A DNA stretch of 64,000 nucleotides from Benincasa hispida (Eukaryota; Streptophyta; Magnoliopsida; Cucurbitales; Cucurbitaceae). This document shows positions 24,647 to 35,277 of this stretch, in pieces. How positions within the stretch are numbered: position 1 is the stretch's first letter; every line of letters starts with the position of its first letter. A program made the translations under genes and the position numbers. The notes beneath the pieces were generated by a model. That model worked only from the letters and a program-made list of their open reading frames with translations, was not told where the DNA came from and did not search any database. Location: the NCBI RefSeq assembly GCF_009727055.1, contig NC_052357.1, forward strand, positions 10,860,518 through 10,924,517, read 5' to 3'.

Positions 24647-24769
24647 TGAGCTTTGTTTATTGGATATGAGTAAATGCCAGAATTAAATAACTCTTATTTT
24701 ATTCATTGAACAATGTGTATCTTTACAAAACAACGAGACTTCGAGAGAATTAGAACACCAATCTCAACA
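24647..24769 (-). repeat. Truncated 3' LTR of copia element 1
   Basis: Reads TGTTGAGATTGGTGTTC on the minus strand and matches the first 123 bp of the 5' LTR with roughly ten differences, mostly transitions. The other 1.35 kb of the LTR are absent, and the next bases belong to element 0. Confidence 0.8.
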
Positions 24770-24874
24770 ATCTCCCACTTGTCCTAATGACTCCGGAGAC
24801 TAATGTACAATACAATATAAAAATGTAAGATGTACAATAAACTAGGGCATACCCAGTATCATCTCCCACTTGCT

Positions 24875-25864
24875 CTAGACAAGATGTCGCATGTCCCACA
24901 GACCCAAACTTTCCAAGTGACCCTCGAACACTTTAGTCATGAGGGCCTTTGTAAAGGGATCAACAACGTTGTATTCTGTAAAGATCAGATCCTTATCTCC
25001 ATATACAAGCATGTAGTCCATCGTTCTCTGAAGATACTTGAGGATCGTCTTGACTGCCATCCAGTGATCAAATCCTAGATTGGACTGATACTGATTGACA
25101 ATCCCTACTGCATAGCAAATGTCGGGTCTAGTATACAACATTGCATACATCAAACTTCCTACAACAAAAGCATAAGGAATCCATCTCATCTTCTCAACTT
25201 CTTGAGGTATCTTAGGACATTGATCCTTAGATAGAACGATTCCATGCCGGAAGGGTAACGAACCCCTCTTGGAATCTAGCATCCTGTACCCGATCAATAT
25301 TTGATCAATGTACGATGCCTGAGACAAGGCTAACTATTTGTTATTGCGATCTCAAATAATCTGGATCCCGAGAACATACTGTGCCTCACCCAAATCTTTC
25401 ATTTGGAATTGGGCAGCTAGCCACTCCTTAATGCCAGTCAGATACCCTACATCATTCCCAATGAGTAGAATATCATCTACATACAGTACCAGGAAAGCTA
25501 CTGAGCTATTGATGATCTTCTGGTAAACACAAGGCTCATCAACGTTCTGGTCAAAGCCAAACGAATTGACAGTAGTGTCAAATCTGATGTTCCAAGATCT
25601 ATATGCTTGTTTCAGCCCATAAATGGACCTATTAAGCTTGCAAACTCTTTGCTCTTGTTCTGACTAGAACCCCTTTGGTTGAGTCATATAGATGGTCTTC
25701 TCAAGATTACCATTAAGAAAGGTAGTCTTGACGTCCATTTTCCATATTTCATAATCATAAAATGTGGCTTTGGTCAGGAGAATCCTGATAGATTTCAGCA
25801 TGACAACAGGTGAGAAAGTTTTCTCATAATTAACACCCTCAACCTGGGTATAACCTTTTGCCAC
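24875..25864 (-). pseudogene. Copia element 1: reverse transcriptase, RNase H deleted
   Basis: Read right to left, MAKGYTQVEGVNYEKTFSPV and KMDVKTTFLNGNLE (25864-25664) are the RT fingers/palm of a copia polyprotein. A different frame gives LVLYVDDILLIGND, with the YVDD active site at 25483-25472. The third piece (25327-24875) has KRGSLPF, TRPDICYAVGIVNQYQSN and ILKYLQRT. It then jumps from YMLVYGDKDLIF straight to NVVDPFTKAL, so the catalytic RNase H part is deleted in frame. At least two frameshifts separate the pieces. It can no longer make active enzyme. Confidence 0.85.
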
Positions 25865-26592
25865 GAGTCTAGCCTTAAAGGTTTGTACCTTTCCATCTAC
25901 ACCTCTCTTTTGCTTATAGACCCACTTACAACCAATAGGTCTTACCCCATCAGATGGATCAACATGCTCTCAGACGTTATTGAAGTACATAGACTCCATT
26001 TTCTGGTTCATGGCCTTAACCCATTCATCTTTGCCAGCATCATCCATTGCTTTTTAAAAGACAACGGATCCTCGATCCCATCATTCGTAATGATGTTTTG
26101 GGCTTCAGTCAAACTCATGTAGTGATCCGGTGGGTTCATGACCCTCCCACTATGTCGAGACAGTCTCAACTCTTGAGCTGGTTGACTAGACGTTCCGACC
26201 TCAACAACTTTTGTTGATCTGTCGGCCTGTTCAACAACTCTTGTTCAACCCTTAGCAGTCTCAGTCTCACTTAAGATCTCACGTAAAATGAGCTTACTTC
26301 ATGGCTTATAATCCCTCATGTGATCTTCTTCCAAAAAGATAGCATTATTGGAAACAAACAATTTGTTCTCACTCGGATCGTAGAAGTATCCTTCTCTCAT
26401 TTTCTTGGGATAGCCTACAAAGAGGCAAACCTTCTAACGCAGTTCTAACTTCTTTGGGTTAGTCGCTAGCACATGTGCCGGACAGCCTCAAATCCTGGAG
26501 TGGCGTAAACTACCTTTACGGTCTTTCCATATCTCAAAAGGTGTTTCAGAAACACTTTTTGAAGGAACGTTGTTCAGGATATAACATGCAGT

Positions 26593-26958
26593 CTACACTG
26601 CATAACCCCAAAACGAGTCTGGAAGATGAGCATAACTAATCATAGACCAAACCATGTCCAACAAGGTTCTGCTTCTCCTTTCTGATACACCATTTTGCTG
26701 AGGTGTACCAGGGGCCAAGAGTTGGAACGCAATCCCATGTTCTATCATATAGTTCTGGAATTGGAGGTCCATATACTCTCCACCACGATAAGATCGTAGT
26801 GTTTTTATCTTCTTACCTAACAAGTTTTCAATTTCGGCCTTATATTTCTTAAATTTGTCAAGGGCTTCAGACTTACATTGCATTAGGAAAAGATACCCAA
26901 ACCTTGAATAATCATCTATGAAAGAGATGAAATATTCACCCACATCGAGCTCTAACAT
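26593..26958 (-). pseudogene. Copia element 1: integrase core, catalytic Asp lost
   Basis: Open frame with FISFIDDYSRFGYLF, then LRSYRGGEYMD, then APGTPQQNGVSERRSRTLLD and PDSFWGYA. This is the retroviral-type integrase core of the copia family. The DDE triad should be Asp (IDDYSR), Asp (RSDRGGE) and Glu (GVSER). The middle one reads Tyr here (RSYRGGE), so strand transfer should be dead. Sequence between 26592 and 25865 holds the degraded integrase C-terminus and RT linker. Confidence 0.85.
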
Positions 26959-27151
26959 TCATTGGACCATAGAGGTTTGAATGTACAAGCTCCAAGGCTT
27001 CCTTGGCTCTGTAACCTTTTCAGTAAAAGGTCATTTGGTCATCTTGGCTTCGAGGCATGATTCACATACTGACAATGAGTTTTCTTCTAAACTCTTTAGA
27101 AGTCCACTTTTCACCAACTTCTCAATCCTATTGAGGTTAATGTGACCTAAC

Positions 27152-27610
27152 CTAAGATGCCAAAGATGGATGTTTTTCTTTTGGAGAAACCTTTGATCTT
27201 TTAGCTGTTGTTGTCGTATTGAACATTTCAGTGTTAAACAAGGTTTTTATGACTAACGACCTTAGTACATATAAGTTATTTTCCATTGAACCATAACCAA
27301 TCTCCATTCCATTCTTGAAAATAAACACTTTATTATCAGAAAAGAAGATAGTGTAGCCTTGTTCAATGATACAAGAAACTGAGATTAAGCTCCTCTTAAT
27401 GTGAGAAAATACAAAAACATTATCCAATAACAGATAACGTTTTTTTTCAACAAATAACTTCAGTCTGCTTACAGTAACAGCTGAAACAACCTCACTAGTA
27501 CCGACTCAAAGAGTCATCTCTCCCTGTGACAACATTTGCCAAGAACTGAATCCTTGGTAAGAGGAACTGACATGATTGGTAGCACCTGAATCGAGGATCT
27601 AGGCAGAATC
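27152..27610 (-). pseudogene. Copia element 1: protease and GAG-pre-integrase region
   Basis: On the minus strand near 27600-27560 the peptide ILDSGATNHV gives the retropepsin active site (Asp-Ser-Gly) followed by QGFSSWQ. After a stop or frameshift, 27427-27152 reads MDNVFVFSHIKRSLISVSCI, GYTIFFSDNKVFIFKNG and NNLYVLRSL, the GAG-pre-integrase zinc-binding region. The usual gag sequence upstream is not recognisable. Confidence 0.75.
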
Positions 27611-27699
27611 ATCATTCTCTACCAAACATGTCTCCAAGACAAATAAATCATATTTACTGTCCTGTCTCCTCTTTTGGAGAGTAGTGAGATGGAGGCCGT

Positions 27700-30433
27700 T
27701 TGCCACGAAATTCGTTTCACACGATTCTTTCCACTGTAAGTAATCGGTCATTTTTAAAAGCTTTAAACGGAAATATTAACGAGTTGCTAAAAATAAAAAC
27801 ATATTGACCTACGTTAGGTTTTAAGCAAATATCCGTTGTAAAACAAAATAACATCCAATAAGGTTTTAGCAAAACTAACATGAACCCTGTGTGACATCTA
27901 GTTTCGCAATGATGCTTCAAAGGTTTAGGACAAAAGCCGCCGAAGGGAGGTCAGTTATCCCTCCTCTGAATTGAGAAGTTCTCAACCAGTCATTAATACC
28001 AGAACAACTCTTGTTCCTCTAATGACAAGCCATCATTGATTTTGCCAAGAGATCATTAACTTACTTAACAATCTTCTGTAAGTGTGACCCGCCATTTTAA
28101 GCCCTAGAGGTCCATCCCAAAAGGCCAATCTGAAGGGAAAAAATCCGATTGGGGCAAAACCTAAAGCGACCCTATCCATTTCTGGAGTTCACCTTGATAT
28201 TGATCAACTACAAAAAACCCATCTGAAGGGGGACGCTTCGAAGGCGACACAAGGGCGTAAAGAATGATCTCACAGTGTGAACCAATGACAAAGACCATAG
28301 GACGAGTTGACACACAACCTTTACTCACATACTCTAAATACTCTCTCCGTCCACCTCGATATTGACTCATGTAAACACCATCCAAAGGGGGATGCATCCT
28401 GGGCATCTTGAAGCCAAGCATGAATCTCACGGTGTGAACATATAGGGAGAAACGTGAATGGAATCATAGACATATCTGATACGCCTCTTCCTCTCATTGA
28501 ATATTTTATAACCTAGGGTTTAGCTTACTTAGAAAAGAAACACGACTAAGGATTTTAACTAAGTGACTTTTAGGTTTTCCCAAGAGTAACATTTACCTTG
28601 GATAGTTGAACAACTTTTGATCATCATCCATTAAACGTTTTAACAGAGTCTTTGACCAAAACATCGCATACTTTTTGAAAATCTATTTACGTCACCTTTT
28701 CAGGTAGGTTCCCAAGTAAGGGTGTTACGTTTCCGTCAACTTAAGAACCCCAGCTTAGCCAGAACCCGCCTTAGACAAAAGGTCCCTTATAGATAGGTTT
28801 ACAACAAATTTAATCTTTTATTCAACTAATTTAATCCTATTAAATCGATTTTAAAAGATTAATCTAGGTTACTAAACTCTTTAGAACCATTTGAACTTAG
28901 GTCTATCTCAATCCAATTTTAAAATCCTTTTAAAAACTTGAGTACACCATAAGTCTGCATGCAACTCTGAATTATTGATTTTTGGTTTAATTTCCTTTAT
29001 GACACTTATAAACGGAAACAACCACAATGCTAAGCTAACACATGCAAGGCATTCGTAACGCTTATAAACGACCTAAGTGTCATGCTCAATGTATTGTCTA
29101 TTCATTGCTACTTTTTTTATATAACACTTATACAAAATGACAATGAAACAAGCAAAACATGCTTCCATTCACCCTTAGACTATAACATTTATAATAAAAG
29201 GATGATGCATGATAATGCCCACTGCATGCAAAATATAACTTTTATATTTCATGATGCATGCACATGCTTTCAAGTAATTTCTTCATGCAATATTATAACA
29301 TTTATAATACATGATGCATGAATAATTGCACAACCTAAGATAAGTTTTTAACTATATGACAAACACTTTGACATATAAGTACCATACATCACATGTATAA
29401 GCAATCAAAGTTGATGAACCAGGTAAAATTGCCTTAAAACACAAAAAGGAAAGCTAACTATTACATGGACAATGTGTCTTCGGTTCAAACAGGCGAACCG
29501 AGTCTTGAACCGCTCGGGCAAAGCATCGCTTCTCCTATCATCGTGTACTAAGTACCCCGCGATCGTCTACACGATAAAACAAACACTTCGTTCTATCGCT
29601 TACCAGCGCTCCAGAGTTAAATGATCGTTTAGCATTTACTATACGATCGTCTAGAAAAATCCAAACGATCGTTTAGTTATTACTACACGATCGTGTACCT
29701 TTACTAAGCGATGAAGCCTGAAGTACACGAGCGCGCTCCGTACAACGCCCGCCTTCCGCGATCGTCTAAGCGACTACGATACCGTGAAGCATCATCGCCT
29801 AAGCGATCGTTTAGTTAGCGTCTCTGTATTGCATACGCGCGATCAGATAGGTAGTAACTAATGATGAAGCTTGCTAACTATGTGATCGTCTAGCGCGCAC
29901 CTTCTACTAAATGACGAGCATCACATGCTCTCACTACGATCGTTACCTCCAGCGCCTACACGATCGCACAACCAATGCTACGCGATATGGTAAATGATTT
30001 ACCCCATCGCTTAGCATTAGCTAAACGATCGATTAAAAAATACTACACAATCGTCTAGAAAAAAATATCTAAACGATCGTTTAGTTAAATCCCAATGATC
30101 GTTTACTTGAGGCTACACGATCTGACCAATGCTTGATCTTCTTCTTCATTGAGAACTGCATCGTCATATGCGAAGCTTCATCACGACTCGACAAACTCGA
30201 CCTTTTCGAATTACAGACTCGATTGCAAAGTTAATTTCACCCATAAACACAGGGGCCCTTACAATTTACACTTTGTAATACCAAAAGCTTTAACCAAAAA
30301 GGCAATTTAAACCCGAAATGTTCATCAAATTCGTCCACAAATGTAGAAAACGGTTAACCACAAATGCAGAAACCCACCGCGACTGAAAAATGCATTCAAT
30401 TGAGATATGTAATTTGGAATATCAGAGAACCTG
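27700..30433 (-). other. Copia element 1: long untranslated leader
   Basis: About 2.7 kb between primer-binding site and protease. Its distal half (27840-28640) aligns in wording with the leader of copia element 2 (60820-61600), for example AGGTTTTAGCAAAA, CAATGATGC and AAAGCGACC. It includes a two-copy imperfect repeat built on CCATCYRAAGGGGGA near 28220 and 28380. Positions 29500-30130 contain the CGATCGTYTAG motif array described in the findings. No ORF with a known gag was seen. Confidence 0.6.
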
Positions 30434-30445
30434 GCTCTGATACCA
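30434..30445 (-). other. tRNA-Met primer-binding site of copia element 1
   Basis: TGGTATCAGAGC on the minus strand, two bases inside the 5' LTR end. This is the standard plant copia primer site for initiator tRNA-Met. Confidence 0.9.
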
Positions 30446-30447
30446 AT

Positions 30448-31917
30448 TGAAGAAAATCGGAACTGAGATTTCCATAAGCAGCGGAACAAGATTATTCCAA
30501 ATCACAATCATGAATGAACATAACATTTATAGTCGACTTCAAACAAGCGGTTATACAATTCAAACGCAGAAATTACAGCATGAACAATTCAAATGCATGG
30601 GCAAATTGTATGCACATATAAAGATGCGTCTCCACGCTCTGTTGCGCGACCATTCGAACAATTAGCAACCTCGAACGCTCGATCTACACGACCGCAACAC
30701 AGCAATGAACACAACACGAACACTTTGTGCTCGTCCTCAACGATCTCCTCGGTTACGAACTCCTCCGCAACACGAACGGCCTCCACAGCACCACGAACGG
30801 CCTCTAGAAAACTTTGATAGTGTCGAGTTGAGTCTGACACCACCAACAAGGCTACCTTAGTATTCTCGGTGTGAGAATCTAGAGGGTGGGCTCTGTTCAG
30901 ACTTGGTATGAGGTAGACGAATGGAGGAAACACCGATCGAGTATACGACTGGGCAAGTGGGAGATGGCGGAGACCTATCGTAAAGGTCGATGCCCAATCG
31001 TTTAGATCAACAGTATCGCAATCGTCTAGCAAAAGTTAATGCGATCGTTTAGCTCATCGTTCAGCTTGGTCTGTCGCCTACAGACTCTACATGATCGTTT
31101 ATCTTGGGCCAGTGATCGTCTAGCAAAACTTGTGATCGTTAGTAAATATTGCACGATTATTTAGCTCGTCAATGCACGATCGTTTAGCTCGTTCAGCCGT
31201 CGTTTAGTAAATCTGTATTTACTCGACGACCCCGTGAGTTTCTTTTTGCCCGAGAGAGAAAACTCAAAACCTTTTCAATCTTTTGTAAAAACTTCTTTTC
31301 AAATAGGAAAACCATTTTCCTTTTAAACCATTGTTACCATGATATCAATAACCACCCACTACTTTGGTTATTTAAAAGAAAAGGATTAATTATCCAATAA
31401 TTAATATATTATAAACATAAATGATAACCAACTCATCATACTATATTTATAGCCATTAGTTTTAATATTTTCATCTAATGAAACATATAAACCATAGTTT
31501 TTTTTTTCTATTCCATGGTACTTAATGTAAATCTCATTTACATCAATCCTCCACTAGATGTATCTCATACATCAAACTGATATATCATATTAATAATCAA
31601 ATACCTTTTGTCAATTTGAACATTTCAAATCAACACCAAGAACTGATCCTTAAACTGAATCCATTGAGTACTAAGGGGACCTTATGGACCTGTAGCTCGA
31701 AGCTCCAGGACTGTGAATAACTGACTAAACTCTTTAGTCATGGGATCCACTTGTATATCACATATACATGCTTAAATTCACATAAGATAACCAAGGAGCT
31801 TTGTTTATTGGATATGAGTAAATGCCAGAATTAAATAACACTTATTCTATTCATTAAACAATGTGTATCTTTACGAAACAACGAGACTCCGGGAGAATTA
31901 GGACATCGATCCCAACA
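30448..31917 (-). repeat. 5' LTR of copia element 1 (1470 bp)
   Basis: On the minus strand it starts TGTTGGGATCGATGTCC and ends GATTTTCTTCA, directly before the primer-binding site. It carries a second cluster of the CGATCGTYTAG motif (about 30990-31210). Confidence 0.85.
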
Positions 31918-32560
31918 TCCATCTTTTTCCCATCATGAAAAAGTTTATTGAAATCTCATTATTATCTTTATGTATTTCACCTTCCTCATTAGTCATGTCA
32001 TGAATTTCTTGATGGGTATTTACAACCTCAACCAAGTCTTCTTGACTATTATTTATTTTTCTTTTTTAAGGATTTTTATCTTTGGAACCCACTGGTCTAT
32101 CACGCTTCTGGCATGTTCCAGACTCATTAGTGATAACTTGTTGTGTTGGAATATCAATTAACTACAATTAACTACAGATGTTTTATGAATGATTCTGCTA
32201 AACCATTTTGTGTATGAATATAAGTTATAGAATGTTCAACACTTATCCGAATTGATATACAATAATTATAAAAAACTTGAGATGTAAATTTACCAACATT
32301 GTCAAGATGAATGCTCTTAATTATATAATTAGGAAATTGTGCTCTTAACTTAATTATTTAAGCAAGTAATCTTGAAAATGCAAGATTTCGACTTGATAAT
32401 AAGCACATGTATGACTATCTACTGGATGCGTCTATTAATACCATAAAATATCTAAATGATCCACTTGGTGGGTTAATAGGTCCACTTATATCACCATGAA
32501 TTCATTCTAAAAATGCAAGTGATTCAGTCTTCACTTTGACTGGTGATGGTCTAATGATTA
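31918..32560 (-). pseudogene. Copia element 0: integrase region, broken
   Basis: Minus-strand pieces FSRLLAQIIKLRAQFPNYI, IKSIHLDNVGKFTSQVF, YNYCISIRISVEHSIT and HTQNGLAESFIKHL are the copia integrase core. The middle Asp (HLDN) and the Glu (GLAES) of the catalytic triad are seen, but several stops follow. The nested element starts just beyond this region. Confidence 0.7.
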
Positions 32561-32831
32561 ATTTGCCTTGAGAGCAAGCATCACATGATAATTCATTAGA
32601 TTAAAGAATCTTATGGCTCTTCAAAGGATGTTCATTTGAATTCTCAATAATTATTTTCATCATTATAGACTCTTGATGACCTAATCTATCATGCCAAATT
32701 ATAAATATGTCTAGATTCATGAACTTCAAGTTCATTTTTGCATATGTTTCAATTACTTATATATGAGTATAACATAATCTAGATAATCTAGAAGATAAAG
32801 TAGACAACTCTTTCAGTATGCGTTTTTCATA

Positions 32832-33152
32832 TCAGACAATAGATATGATATAAAGATTCTCCATATTATTCTTTCTGTTAGTCTCAAGATGATAATCATT
32901 GCAATGTATATATTTAAAACTAACTAGATTTCTCTTTGATTGACTAGAGAATATTGTATTGTCAATTGTAAATTTTGTTCCTCTAGGTAAAATAATATTT
33001 ATTTTTCCAAACCTTTCAATTAGGTTTGTAAAACCTGATATTATGGACTTTTGCTTCCAACATTGCCAGTTTGGAAAAATATTTTCTACTTGTAAGTATT
33101 GTATGTGTAGTTGCACTATACTATATGCGAGATATAGATCTTCTTTACTCAT
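32832..33152 (-). pseudogene. Copia element 0: GAG-pre-integrase region
   Basis: Open frame starting MSKEDLYLAYSIVQLHI, with LPRGTKFTIDNTIFSSQSKR and LVSFKYIHCNDYHLETN. This matches the region between protease and integrase in copia polyproteins. The protease motif itself is not clear. Confidence 0.7.
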
Positions 33153-33300
33153 TTTTTAGTCACCCAACTTATGAAAATGATCCATGTTTCTTCATTAAAA
33201 GAAAATAATTACAATAAGAAAAACAACATTTGGAATATAAAGGTTAACATCTACTAAGAGGAAAAAAATACATGGAGATGAATAAAAAACAACATTAAGT

Positions 33301-34230
33301 CTAGATATTTTCAAAGTCAAAGGAAACACTTGAAGTTCCATCAATTCTGCCGATTTTCTCTTCATGAGATTCAAAAAAATCCGTCATATCCAAATTTGTC
33401 ATATGGGATGAGTCAAATATGTCATTATTCTGGTATGTAAAATTTACTTCCACATTTTTCTTTTTTTCCTTCAAGAACACTTGATAGAGATCAACTAAGT
33501 GTTTTGATGTACGACAGGTACATGACCAATGCTCAGTCATTCCGCATCAGAAGCATTTATTTTCAACACTTTTTGAACTCTTATCTTGTGGAGCTTTTCC
33601 TTTGTGATCGTCATTTCGTGTGGTTCTTTTGACATTTGAATGATTAGAACGACCACCATGAAAATAATAATTATTTCTTCTTCTGCCACGATCATGACCT
33701 TGACCACAACCACAATTATTATTAAAATTGACAACAATCACTTCAAGGAATAGTGTGATGCTGATTGGTCAAGATTCATGATTTTTTATTAATAACTCGT
33801 TATTATGTTCGACCACGAGAAGACATGAAATTAGTTCATAATATTGTTTAAAATTGTTCTCTCGATATTGCTGCTGCATGAGCTATTCGAGATATGAAAA
33901 GTAGAAAACGTCTTATCTAACATATCAACATCAGCATCTTTCTCTCCAACAACAACAATTTCGAACTGATTTTAAATAATGCAGAATTATAATCACTTAC
34001 TTATTTGAAATCTTGTAACTTCAAATGCATCTACTCATAACGAGCTTTAGAAAGAATAACTGTTTTTTATGATCATACATCTCTTTCAATTTTTTCCACA
34101 AGATACAACCTTTCATTTCTAACTTATATTTTATTTTGAACAAAAAGCAATTTTGCATTGATTCGGAATCAAACACAACCTCACTCAAACTTGATAGTTT
34201 AATCATGTTGCCACTGCACCCAGGTATCAA
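33301..34230 (-). pseudogene. Copia element 0: gag with CCHC zinc knuckle, frameshifted
   Basis: Read right to left: WKKLKEMYDHKKQL (about 34110) belongs to the conserved copia gag helix. Then comes a basic Arg/Asn/His-rich stretch (GRRRNNYYFHGGRSNH), then the zinc knuckle CFRCGMTEHWSCTC (C-X2-C-X4-H-X4-C, about 33560-33500), and CRTSKHLVDLYQ. The frame changes at least twice. The protein would have packaged the element's RNA. Confidence 0.8.
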
Positions 34231-35021
34231 ATATGGTAAAATTTTGAATATATCATTTCTGAAAGAGATGACCTTGTCTCTTTTAATCGATATTATTTCT
34301 CCAAGAAACCACTTTGCCTATAAAGTTTAATTTTGAAGAAGGTTCTCTCTTCCATGAAACTAAGTTTTTTTTAACAAGTTTCAAAACCTCTATTATTAAA
34401 ATATTTATTGAGAGAGAGAGGAAAAATAAAACTTCCACCAAAATGCAAGTTATGAACAATATCTATTACTATATTAAAATGGACAACGAGAGAATCTTTT
34501 CTTCCCATTTTGTCCCTCATTTTACCCTCAACTCTTGTTTAAGGATCACGTATGTATCTTTTCCTCCAACAAACACAACTTTTCAAGTATATCTCTTCTG
34601 GAAAACAACATTACCACCACCTATATTTGAAAAAAAAAAAAATAATCCTCCTTTATCTGGGAAAAATATCTTTCTTTTCTACAAAGGCAAATGAATAATT
34701 CTCTTCTCTATGTTGGAAAAAGTTCTTCCTCTTAACAAAAGCAAATGAATAATTCTTCAAATGGAAGTCTATCGTAGGACACATTGAAAAATGTATCATC
34801 AAAGAAAGTGTGCTATCTTTCTCTTTTTTAGATTTTTTCTGTGTCCTTCTTTAATCACTAGGATTTTTTCATAAGATTTGACAGTGACAAAACATATAAT
34901 CAAATAAGATATTTATTTTTTTTCTTTTTTAAAAAATTATTTTGTGCATCTCTATTTAATTATTAGTGTTCTTTTCAGGAGATTTGAGAGTGGCCAAAGG
35001 TATCATCAAATAAGATATTTG

Positions 35022-35277
35022 TGTTATAAAATAGAGAGAAAAGAAGAACGAACATAAGAGTGCAAGAGAATGATAATGGAGGAAGAAAGAAAGAGAGAAC
35101 ATATGTATTATGTCTATAGCGGTATAAATTCAAATGATCTCTACAACCTCTATTTATAGGATTGTGAGAATGGTGGTTACAAGAATGAAACATAAAGAGG
35201 TGACAAGATAATTATGGGGATTAATTGGAGAGATTAGGTTATGCATGGACATTTATAAAATTATCATATTTATAATA
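35022..35277 (-). repeat. 5' LTR of copia element 0
   Basis: Starts TATTATAAATATG (minus strand), as does the 3' LTR, and contains CCTATAAATAGAGG, a good TATA element for the element's own transcript. It ends about TTTTATAACA. The rest is too diverged from the 3' LTR to align by eye. Confidence 0.6.

Larger units (their letters stand above)
24647..31917 (-). mobile_element. Ty1-copia element 1, nested in element 0
   Basis: Minus-strand copia element of 7.3 kb. The 5' LTR is 31917-30448. A primer-binding site complementary to initiator tRNA-Met (TGGTATCAGAGC, 30445-30434) follows. A very long leader (about 2.7 kb) precedes protease; gag is not recognisable. In coding order: protease (about 27600), GAG-pre-integrase (27427-27152), integrase (26958-26593), RT (25864 to 24875) and a deleted RNase H. 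A purine tract (AAGTGGGAGAT) adjoins the 3' LTR at 24769, of which only 123 bp are left. Non-autonomous in its present state. Confidence 0.85.
23559..35277 (-). mobile_element. Ty1-copia element 0 (old, split by copia element 1)
   Basis: Minus-strand LTR retrotransposon of about 4.4 kb once the nested element (24647-31917) is removed. Its 3' LTR starts at 23860 and its 5' LTR at 35277; both begin TATTATAAATATG. A polypurine tract (AAGGGGAAG) precedes the 3' LTR. In coding order: gag (34230 to 33301), GAG-pre-integrase (33152 to 32832), integrase (to about 31920), then the nested element, then RNase H (24646 to about 24000). Most of the reverse transcriptase is missing between integrase and RNase H. 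Many stops and frameshifts show long decay. LTRs are similar only in part, so the insertion is old. Confidence 0.8.

Noticed and set aside
29082..29321. 79-codon plus-strand ORF in the copia leader
   Set aside because: Lies on the strand opposite to the element and contains short repeats only.
29500..30130. Possible CRISPR-like or satellite array
   Set aside because: The CGATCGTYTAG units are short and irregularly spaced inside a plant retroelement leader; there are no spacers, cas genes or constant period.
30589..31032. 147-codon minus-strand ORF in the LTR of copia element 1
   Set aside because: Inside an LTR, with no known domain; partly composed of the CGATCGTYTAG region.
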